From Bacteroidaceae bacterium (GTDB lineage: Bacteria; Bacteroidota; Bacteroidia; Bacteroidales; Bacteroidaceae), in contig JAQWAN010000121.1 in assembly GCA_028707655.1 (NCBI GenBank), positions 1 to 6,380 of the forward strand: DNA of 6,380 nucleotides, in the 5' to 3' direction. A program made the position numbers and the translations under genes. The notes below the pieces were generated by a model. The model saw only the letters and a list, made by a program, of their open reading frames with translations, was not told where the DNA came from and made no database searches. Below, one piece after another: positions 1 to 5,675 of the stretch; position 1 is the first letter of the stretch, and each line of letters starts with the position of its first letter.

Positions 1-686
1 CATAGGTGATAGTTTCTCCAGCCCATCGATTTGTCTCGAAAGGTGATGTGGGTAATAGCCGCCATCTTTTTCTCCTCTGTGGCTGTTATCTTGGTAAGAT
101 ACATCTTCCAGATCATTGGACTAAGCAGACCACGGCATACGATATCTACTGTACACAAATTGCTGTACGCTTTGCGTAAGAAATTCTTTAGTCCGGCTAT
201 CTGACAAGGTGTACCAGAAAAAAGCACCTGTCTCCCCTCCGTTAAGAAGGATCGTGCTTGTTGAAAACTGTTGCCTACACGGCTTTGTACATATTTACTC
301 CCTCTAAAGGCTGCCAGTCCCTCTATTGTTTCTGTATAGTCGTGAACAGCTTCCCATTGTTGGTTAAACCGAACGCCAAACACCACACCTCCATCTTGGA
401 TTGTTTTTTCTGCTAATAGGGTGAATATTCCGCCCGATGAGCTCTGTAAACGTATACGCTCCTTTTTACATTTGGAAGCATACACCCCTAGGGGTGTTCG
501 CGAAGGTTTAGGGTGAATAATGGGACAAACCGCTTCGCATAGTCCGCAATGGATACAGGCTTCTTGCTGCACCTTTGGGTATAGAAAACCCTGCTCATCG
601 GCAGTCATCTCTATACACTGCTGTGGACAGATTTGTACGCAGGCATTGCAGCCGCAACATGCTTTTTTATCGAGAATCTGAATCAT
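1..686 (-). CDS. FrhB-like iron-sulfur protein (coenzyme F420 hydrogenase/dehydrogenase beta-subunit family), C-terminus cut by window edge
   Basis: The first 228 residues are visible; family members usually run to about 380-450, so roughly the last half is missing. Seen: two ferredoxin-type [4Fe-4S] motifs, C10-x2-C13-x2-C16-x3-C20-P and C44-x2-C47-x2-C50-x3-C54-P. They are followed by SSSGGIFT (82-89), FRGSKYVQS (127-135) and FSGTPCQIAGLKNFL (156-170), which mark the FrhB N- and C-terminal domains. Known of the family: FrhB binds flavin and F420, but Bacteroidota have no F420 metabolism, and homologues there sit in capsule or exopolysaccharide loci, often near pyruvyltransferases. Inferred: a redox step in surface-polysaccharide synthesis; the substrate is unknown. 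The start ATG (686-684) overlaps the flippase stop in ATGA, so translation is probably coupled. Odd: the usual CHGVPSP-like motif reads CRGLLSP (184-190). The family call is firm, the role is not. Confidence 0.9.
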   Translation of the reverse strand, partial: MIQILDKKACCGCNACVQICPQQCIEMTADEQGFLYPKVQQEACIHCGLCEAVCPIIHPKPSRTPLGVYASKCKKERIRLQSSSGGIFTLLAEKTIQDGGVVFGVRFNQQWEAVHDYTETIEGLAAFRGSKYVQSRVGNSFQQARSFLTEGRQVLFSGTPCQIAGLKNFLRKAYSNLCTVDIVCRGLLSPMIWKMYLTKITATEEKKMAAITHITFRDKSMGWRNYHL

Positions 687-2203
687 CTTATTTTGGAAAG
701 AAGCATTACAATAGGTCGCTTAAAGAGCAACCGTTCACTCTTATTCATGCTGCCAAACCAGGCCAGGGGTAGATAAACCAGGGTGAATAGTGCTATGGAG
801 CTTGCCAACGATTTGATGGTGGTTAAATCCATGGTGTGTATACACCAGAAAGTGAGTACGCCTACTAGGGCTGGAACGATAGACATCTTAGCAATCTCTT
901 TCCAGAACAGAGGGATGTTGAGATGTATCTTTTTATAGTAATAGATATTCATCACAATGATCTGTCCGATAATAATGGCTAAAGATGTTCCAATGGTGTA
1001 GCCAATGGGGCCATGTGTTTTAGCCAAGGGGATAGAGATAAATAGACACGCAACAGCAATACTAATACAGCTGGTCGATCTAAATTTTAATTGGTTTCTT
1101 GCTTGTAAAATGGTAATACCTAGCGATTGAATAAGTGGCACTACTATTGGGATGAAAAAGAGTAGACTAATATAATAGGCATCTTCGTAGGTTGGTCCTG
1201 CCCAGAGTATAATAAAGGGTTTACCAAATAAGATGAAACCTGTTAAGATGAAGGCCATGATAAAAAACTGAATCCTTCCTGTCTTGATAAAAAGAGAGGA
1301 GATCTCTGCTTCATTATGTTTTTTAGTAATCATGCTGGTTACTCTTGGCAAAAAGACCCCCGAGATGGCAGAAGCAAACGACATAAAGATGCCTTGTAGT
1401 TTTACCGAAACGGCATAAATAGCAATTGCAGCACTTCCTACGTACATACCTAAAATAAATTGTCCGGTACTCCAGTAGATAAGGTCCATTATTGCGTTGA
1501 GGAAGATCCAAAAGGAGTAGGCGCCAATCTCTTTTAAGAAGGACCATTTAAACTTCTTGAAATGCACCTTTATTTTTAGCTTATGCTTACAGTACCACCA
1601 GTTTACCGTTAGCGTGGTAATATTTAAGAGTGTAGTAAGCACTACCATACCAATAGCCCGATAGCCAATGGTTAGCAGTACAATCATCACTACGGGGTTC
1701 AGTATGATACGGATAATGATGACCATTTTTTGGAAAACAAAATTCTCGTAGGCTTGAATAATAGACCCCCATATGCTCATTGGAAAGGTAAAAGCAATAT
1801 TAAAAACCATCAGTAACATCATGATGCGTATCTTCCCAATCTCATCTACGGTCATTGTTCTGTCAAACAATGAGTCGATGTTGTAATAGAGCAGTAGTCC
1901 AATGGTAAAGGCTATTATGCTTACTATGGAATAGAGTAGGATAAACATGCCAAACATGTTATACTGTTCTTCTTGCTTTCCCTCTGCCCTAAATTTGGCC
2001 GTATAACGGATAATAGCATTACCGAATCCTAAATCGAGTATCGTGAGGGAGGCCACCACAGAGGCCACTAGAGAATAGAGTCCATATTCTGAGGTACCCA
2101 TCATGCGCAGCATAATGGGTGTATATAAAAGTCCAACGATATTATTTATAATAATCGATACGTAAGAGAGGGCAGCTCCTGCCTTCAGTTGATTGATTGC
2201 CAT
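683..2203 (-). CDS. Polysaccharide flippase, Wzx-like (MOP/MATE-type exporter superfamily)
   Basis: A 506-residue integral inner-membrane protein with roughly a dozen or more hydrophobic helices throughout and no signal peptide, the usual size for Wzx/RfbX-type transporters. Family-typical segments are TPIMLRMMGTSEYGLYSL (28-45), at the end of helix 1, and LDLGFGNAIIRY (56-67). Known of the family: it flips undecaprenyl-linked oligosaccharide repeat units from the cytoplasmic to the periplasmic face. The start is taken as ATG 2203-2201 (MAINQLKAG...). An in-frame TTG at 2227 would add eight residues, but it lies inside a -7 promoter element, so it is unlikely to be in the transcript. The leader is A-rich without a Shine-Dalgarno site. 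The stop overlaps the next gene's start in ATGA, pairing it with the FrhB-like protein. Which glycan it moves cannot be read from the sequence, so no wzx symbol is assigned. Confidence 0.93.
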   Translation of the reverse strand: MAINQLKAGAALSYVSIIINNIVGLLYTPIMLRMMGTSEYGLYSLVASVVASLTILDLGFGNAIIRYTAKFRAEGKQEEQYNMFGMFILLYSIVSIIAFTIGLLLYYNIDSLFDRTMTVDEIGKIRIMMLLMVFNIAFTFPMSIWGSIIQAYENFVFQKMVIIIRIILNPVVMIVLLTIGYRAIGMVVLTTLLNITTLTVNWWYCKHKLKIKVHFKKFKWSFLKEIGAYSFWIFLNAIMDLIYWSTGQFILGMYVGSAAIAIYAVSVKLQGIFMSFASAISGVFLPRVTSMITKKHNEAEISSLFIKTGRIQFFIMAFILTGFILFGKPFIILWAGPTYEDAYYISLLFFIPIVVPLIQSLGITILQARNQLKFRSTSCISIAVACLFISIPLAKTHGPIGYTIGTSLAIIIGQIIVMNIYYYKKIHLNIPLFWKEIAKMSIVPALVGVLTFWCIHTMDLTTIKSLASSIALFTLVYLPLAWFGSMNKSERLLFKRPIVMLLSKIR

Positions 2204-2224
2204 TTTTTTTTGTTTAAAACCGAA

Positions 2225-2232
2225 CAAAGATA
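2225..2232 (-). promoter_or_regulatory. Probable -7 promoter element for the flippase operon
   Basis: On the minus strand this reads TATCTTTG, an exact match to the Bacteroidota -7 consensus TAnnTTTG, ending 21 bp before the flippase ATG. No good TTTG -33 element is present 19-21 bp upstream (the best there is TTCT or TCTT), so the promoter may be weak or may need an activator. It lies just after the terminator of the preceding gene, where a new promoter would be expected. Confidence 0.5.
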
Positions 2233-2260
2233 AGCATATTCCTTTATTTTGAAGAATAGG

Positions 2261-2295
2261 AAAAAGAACAAATTGCTAAAGGTGCATTTGTTCTT
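2261..2295 (-). terminator. Probable intrinsic terminator after the small lipoprotein gene
   Basis: Read on the minus strand, a hairpin begins 3 bases after the lipoprotein stop codon. Nine-base arms AAGAACAAA and TTTGTTCTT pair perfectly, then three more pairs (TGC with GCA) continue past a single bulged base, closing a loop of about 7 nt. The 3' arm runs straight into a short T run (five T in all, two of them in the stem) and then CC. The stem is AT-rich and the T run short, so termination may be partial. It would separate wzi-lipoprotein from flippase-FrhB transcription. Confidence 0.5.
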
Positions 2296-2298
2296 GCA

Positions 2299-2709
2299 TT
2301 AGTATTTTCGAAAATAAAAATGCCCATCCGTTGTTTTTAGTGTCATTTTCTCTTTGCTTAATTGCTCGAGAGTAAAAAGTGGGGCGGTGCTAGAGAGGTA
2401 AAAACGTTTCAACTCCTCCTTGGTTACTAGCTCCGCATTGTCTGTGGTCTGTCGGATATTAAAAAGAGAAAGGGTGGTGCTTGTTTGCTCAAAGTTGCCA
2501 ATAAACATACAGACACTTGTTTTTTGTAGGGTCATTAAATCGCCTTGAAAAGAGAGGTAGAGCTGTTCTGCCTTGGTGTCAAGAAGTGTACCATCGGCTT
2601 TTTTAAATTCGTAGAGTTGCCACATCCCATCTAGATCGCCATTTCTTTCTAATCTATCGCAAGCGGTAAAGAGAAGGATACAAGTAAGTAAACTGATTAT
2701 TTTTTTCAT
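2299..2709 (-). CDS. Small lipocalin-like lipoprotein, partner of the Wzi-family protein
   Basis: A 136-residue predicted lipoprotein. It has two lysines, a hydrophobic stretch and a lipobox-like FTAC with the acylated cysteine at C17; Phe at -3 is less common than Leu. The mature part of about 120 residues begins its fold with LDGMWQLYEF (26-35), followed by alternating polar and hydrophobic strands, and ends in HFYFRKY. This resembles the lipocalin-like/DUF4488-type small beta-barrel lipoproteins of Bacteroidota, where a GxW near the N-terminus is typical. The gene starts 8 bp after the wzi stop and is followed by a terminator, so it is the second gene of a two-gene unit. Inferred: it is anchored in the outer membrane and helps Wzi or binds a lipid or glycan; no function is established. 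The residues after C17 (DRLERN) show no strong acidic surface-export signal. The lipoprotein call is strong, the family call moderate. Confidence 0.8.
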   Translation of the reverse strand: MKKIISLLTCILLFTACDRLERNGDLDGMWQLYEFKKADGTLLDTKAEQLYLSFQGDLMTLQKTSVCMFIGNFEQTSTTLSLFNIRQTTDNAELVTKEELKRFYLSSTAPLFTLEQLSKEKMTLKTTDGHFYFRKY

Positions 2710-2717
2710 GATTTTTC

Positions 2718-4208
2718 TTATTTAGATAATAAGCCACATTTTTTGATGGATAACATAGCACCATAGGAGTGGCCTAGCTGACTACCTGCATTAAACCCAA
2801 AACTGGTGGCGAATTGCCAACCCTTTAATTGAGTAGGTGCATAGGTGAGCTCTACCAATCCGGCCACCAGACTTTTTGTGTCGGTATAGGGATTATCGTA
2901 GGTACCCCAGCTCTTGGTGTAGGAGCAGAGTAGGCGGTAGGATAGGTCGTTGGTTGGATTTCCTGTGATACCTATGTGGTGTGCAATAACACGTGTGCTG
3001 TTAAAATGAATATCTCCATTCGTGTTGTAGATGGGGGAGAGCAAAAGTGGATTACCAATTCCCATGCCCCAATGTTGCCATCCGGTGTAGATGCCATGGT
3101 TGTAGTAATTGTCTCTTGCACTAATTTGCTGTGGCAGTTCTTGTGTGCTATCGTGGTAGATGGGACCAGCTTGATCTTTTGTTTCCATATATTCATAGAC
3201 GAGTTGGTGGATGAATCTGTTTTCTGGAAAGGTTATCTCATAGCCCATCAATCCATCTTTCCAATCGTATTGGAGAAACATCATGGATTGATCTTCAAAG
3301 AAATGCTCGTAGTAGAAACGAACGCCCCATTTATCGAGTTGGTAGTTTATGGCTAGTTGCCAGCTACCTAAATGATTGCCCTGTACATTGTTGTATCCCG
3401 CATCGGTTACATCATCGCCTAGTGGGATTAGTGCTTTAAAGAAATCGCCAATACCCGATCCCATGGCTATGTGCGAATAGTGAGAGGCAGGATTGGGGTC
3501 GTCGGGGCGAGGAACAACATTATAGGCATCTCCACCAAACTGTGCAGCCATCTCTAACCCAGCTTCTATGCTGACCGGAAATTTCTCTAGGTTACCCACT
3601 TTGATAAAGAACGATTTAGAGTTGTATAAGCCATTTTGCGTGTAACGCTTTCCGGGAGCAGTAAAATCGGTCTGCCAGTTGTTGTCTGTAAACATACCAT
3701 AGGCAAGATGTCCTTTGAAATAGAACCAATCGTTATGTGCAAATAGATGTACGTAGTTGGGAATGGCGATGCGCAACTGTGGAATAGGACGTGCATTGCT
3801 AGAGGAGGTCATGCCACCACTACTTAATTGTTGATTTAGAAAGGAGGTACTATATTCTTTACTTCCTAGTGTTATTTCAAAAGGCCGATAGTAGAGACTT
3901 GCATAGGCTTGTTGTACTACAAAACTAGAGGTGTGGTTATAGGTGGTTGCTACATCTAATCCATAAGAAAGTTGCCATTTCTTGTGGGTGTCGTAGGGGC
4001 GATAGAGCTCCATACGTAGGTAGCCACTACTGCTTTTGATAGAACTTAATCCGTTTTTGTTGGCAGAAAACCAGAATGGAGCATCTTGGCCGCTACTGTA
4101 ACTCGTATTTGTTTCTACACTATAGTGAATATTCGTGTTTAATTGAGCAAAAAGAGGGCTACAAAACAAAAAAGAGAGGCCTAAATATGCTAGCTGTTTT
4201 AGTTTCAT
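2718..4208 (-). CDS. Capsule assembly Wzi-family outer-membrane protein
   Basis: A 496-residue protein with a Sec signal peptide: MKLK, a hydrophobic core, and a probable cut after LFA21 before Q22. The mature chain of about 475 residues is full of alternating aromatic/polar beta-strands, as expected for an outer-membrane barrel. Segments typical of Bacteroidota Wzi-family proteins are APFWFSANKNGL (43-54), QQAYASLYYRPFEITLGSKE (99-118) and NARPIPQLRIAIPNY (138-152). Known of the family: E. coli Wzi is an 18-stranded barrel and lectin that ties group 1 capsule to the cell surface. The Bacteroidota proteins are distant relatives, so the same role here is inferred. The start is ATG 4208-4206, directly before the signal peptide; an in-frame TTG at 4232 would spoil the signal peptide start and lies in the -7 element. 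It heads a unit with the lipoprotein 8 bp downstream and is divergent from serC. Confidence 0.88.
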   Translation of the reverse strand: MKLKQLAYLGLSFLFCSPLFAQLNTNIHYSVETNTSYSSGQDAPFWFSANKNGLSSIKSSSGYLRMELYRPYDTHKKWQLSYGLDVATTYNHTSSFVVQQAYASLYYRPFEITLGSKEYSTSFLNQQLSSGGMTSSSNARPIPQLRIAIPNYVHLFAHNDWFYFKGHLAYGMFTDNNWQTDFTAPGKRYTQNGLYNSKSFFIKVGNLEKFPVSIEAGLEMAAQFGGDAYNVVPRPDDPNPASHYSHIAMGSGIGDFFKALIPLGDDVTDAGYNNVQGNHLGSWQLAINYQLDKWGVRFYYEHFFEDQSMMFLQYDWKDGLMGYEITFPENRFIHQLVYEYMETKDQAGPIYHDSTQELPQQISARDNYYNHGIYTGWQHWGMGIGNPLLLSPIYNTNGDIHFNSTRVIAHHIGITGNPTNDLSYRLLCSYTKSWGTYDNPYTDTKSLVAGLVELTYAPTQLKGWQFATSFGFNAGSQLGHSYGAMLSIKKCGLLSK

Positions 4209-4229
4209 ACTATTGATGTTAATGAATTG

Positions 4230-4237
4230 CAAAAATA
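4230..4237 (-). promoter_or_regulatory. Probable -7 promoter element for the wzi-lipoprotein unit
   Basis: On the minus strand this reads TATTTTTG, matching TAnnTTTG, and it ends 21 bp before the wzi-family ATG, the same distance as in the flippase promoter. No TTTG -33 element stands 19-21 bp upstream. In an AT-rich region a chance match is possible, but its position relative to the gene is good. Confidence 0.45.
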
Positions 4238-4360
4238 CGTTATATATCTCTATTTAACGAGCTGACAATGTGATTTATTTTATTGCTCGGTTTTTTATTC
4301 TTTTGGATTGTATATTTTTAAGATAAATGTCCTCTTATATTTATATATATTCGCTCTAAT

Positions 4361-4377
4361 AGGGAGGATAGGGGAGG
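4361..4377 (+). repeat. G-rich tandem direct repeat (GGGAGG twice, 10-bp period)
   Basis: Two copies of GGGAGG start at 4362 and 4372, exactly 10 bp apart, within the purine tract AGGGAGGATAGGGGAGG; a further GGG follows at 4385. The tract ends about 52 bp upstream of the serC -33 element. One-helical-turn spacing is typical of paired protein-binding half-sites, and the G runs could also form a two-tier quadruplex. The repeat is visible; any role is inferred. Confidence 0.45.
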
Positions 4378-4429
4378 TTTTAGCGGGTAAAAGAATCGTT
4401 TCCTCAATAATTATTTAATACTGAAAAGA

Positions 4430-4460
4430 TTTGTCAAGATAGATATTATTCATACATTTG
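4430..4460 (+). promoter_or_regulatory. serC-serA promoter, Bacteroidota sigma-ABfr type
   Basis: TTTG at 4430-4433 and TACATTTG at 4453-4460 are separated by exactly 19 bp, fitting the Bacteroides primary-sigma consensus TTTG-N19-21-TAnnTTTG in both elements. Transcription would start a few bases after 4460, giving an A/T-rich leader of about 45 nt before the serC ATG. This is the best promoter in the window and suggests strong housekeeping expression. Confidence 0.75.
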
Positions 4461-4512
4461 TCTTATCTTTTAAACAAACAAATAAAAGTTTTATAACTTA
4501 ACACTTTAACAA

Positions 4513-5589
4513 ATGAAGAAGCATAATTTTAATGCAGGCCCTTCTATGCTACCTCGTGAGGTAATAGAAAAGACATCTCAAGCAGTTCTTGACCTTAATG
4601 AATCTGGTTTATCTTTAATGGAGATCAGTCATCGCTCCAAGGATTTTCAAGCTGTGATTGATGAGGCTGTTTCCCTGTTTAAAGAAATCTTGAATATTCC
4701 AGCGGGATATTCTGTCTTGTTTTTAGGAGGTGGTGCAAGTCTAGAATTTTGCATGATACCTTACAATTTTTTGAATAAAAAAGCAGCTTATCTAAACACC
4801 GGCGCTTGGGCAAAGAAAGCGATGAAAGAGGCTAAAATTTTTGGCGAAGTAGTAGAGCTAGCTTCTTCTGCAGATGCAAATTATACGTATCTACCAAAGG
4901 GGTATACCATACCTACTGATGCTGATTATTTACATATAACGACCAATAACACTATCTATGGTACAGAGGTACGCACAGATATTGATTCTCCTATTCCATT
5001 AGTAGCAGATATGTCTTCCGATATATTCTCTCGCCCAATTGATGTGAGCAAATATGCTTGTATCTATGGTGGTGCACAAAAGAATGTGGCTCCAGCTGGT
5101 CTTACCTTTGTGATTATTAAAGAGGATGCACTAGGCAAAGTGAATCGTGCCATTCCATCGATGTTAGACTACAAGACCCATATTTCAAAAAGCTCGATGT
5201 TTAACACACCTCCAGTTCTTCCTATCTATACCGCAATGTTAAATCTACGTTGGATCAAAGCTAATGGTGGTGTAGCAGGTATGGAGAAACGTGCTATTGC
5301 AAAATCGGAACTCCTATATCGTGAGATAGACCGTAACCCATTGTTTACCGGTACGGTGAAAAAAGAGGACCGTTCTCGTATGAATATCTGTTTCGTTATG
5401 GATGAGGCTTATAAAGATTTAGAGGCTTCCTTCTTGCAATTTGCTACAGAGCGAGGTATGGTAGGTGTTAAAGGACACCGTTCCGTTGGTGGTTTCCGTG
5501 CTTCTTGCTATAATGCATTGCCAATAGAAAGTGTACAAGCTTTGGTAGACTGTATGCAAGAGTTTGAGAAAATCAACGCTAAAAAATAA
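4513..5589 (+). CDS. serC: Phosphoserine aminotransferase SerC
   Basis: A full-length 358-residue cytosolic PLP enzyme of class V aminotransferase type (usual length about 360). It converts 3-phosphohydroxypyruvate and glutamate to O-phosphoserine and 2-oxoglutarate, step two of serine synthesis; it can also act in pyridoxal phosphate synthesis. Seen: the N-terminal FNAGPSMLP; SHRS with H40-R41, matching the substrate-binding His-Arg pair of E. coli SerC; the phosphate-cup loop GGGAS (72-76); W99 in NTGAWA, which stacks on PLP; D166 in VADMSSD, which contacts the pyridine nitrogen; and Schiff-base lysine K190 in GGAQKN. The C-terminal GHRSVGGFRASCYNALP is also typical. All key residues are intact. 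The ATG at 4513 precedes the conserved start, with a good promoter upstream and an A-rich leader. serA follows after 86 bp. Confidence 0.98.
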   Translation: MKKHNFNAGPSMLPREVIEKTSQAVLDLNESGLSLMEISHRSKDFQAVIDEAVSLFKEILNIPAGYSVLFLGGGASLEFCMIPYNFLNKKAAYLNTGAWAKKAMKEAKIFGEVVELASSADANYTYLPKGYTIPTDADYLHITTNNTIYGTEVRTDIDSPIPLVADMSSDIFSRPIDVSKYACIYGGAQKNVAPAGLTFVIIKEDALGKVNRAIPSMLDYKTHISKSSMFNTPPVLPIYTAMLNLRWIKANGGVAGMEKRAIAKSELLYREIDRNPLFTGTVKKEDRSRMNICFVMDEAYKDLEASFLQFATERGMVGVKGHRSVGGFRASCYNALPIESVQALVDCMQEFEKINAKK

Positions 5590-5675
5590 ATGTCTAAGGA
5601 AATCATTGTTGTACGCTAGCACTTTTTTAAGGGATAGGGTAGAGCAATGGTTTCTTTTATATAAATCGAAGGAAT

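Larger units (their letters stand above)
4209..4512. other. Divergent intergenic region between wzi-family gene and serC
   Basis: This 304-bp stretch holds no credible gene. It is strongly AT-rich, including an alternating AT segment around 4335-4350. On the minus-strand side it carries the wzi-family -7 element (4230-4237), and on the plus-strand side the serC promoter (4430-4460). Between them lies an out-of-character G-rich tract at 4361-4377. No terminator-like hairpin, riboswitch fold or small-RNA signature was recognised. The 50 bases before serC are A/T-rich with no Shine-Dalgarno site. Confidence 0.85.

Noticed and set aside
575..772. 65-codon plus-strand frame across the FrhB-like/flippase junction
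   Set aside because: Both strands are accounted for by two family-recognisable minus-strand genes; the peptide resembles nothing known.
2976..3356. 126-codon open frame on the plus strand, antisense to the wzi-family gene
   Set aside because: It lies wholly inside a well-supported coding gene, has no recognisable domain and no promoter or leader; its composition is that of a reverse-frame shadow.
1..4208. Defence, mobile or anti-phage system
   Set aside because: No nuclease, helicase, toxin, transposase or integrase is encoded; every gene fits surface polysaccharide or serine metabolism.
4335..4352. Alternating AT tract resembling an origin or UP element
   Set aside because: No DnaA-box cluster or origin-type repeats nearby; ordinary for an AT-rich intergenic region.
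5590..5619. Nine-codon mini-ORF (MSKEIIVVR) starting right after the serC stop
   Set aside because: Very short with no supporting signal; it could be a leader peptide, but no attenuator-like hairpins follow, so chance is the simpler reading.
5590..5675. Possible promoter or terminator between serC and serA
   Set aside because: No TAnnTTTG element and no convincing hairpin followed by a T run; the T run at 5622-5627 is preceded by only a very weak palindrome.
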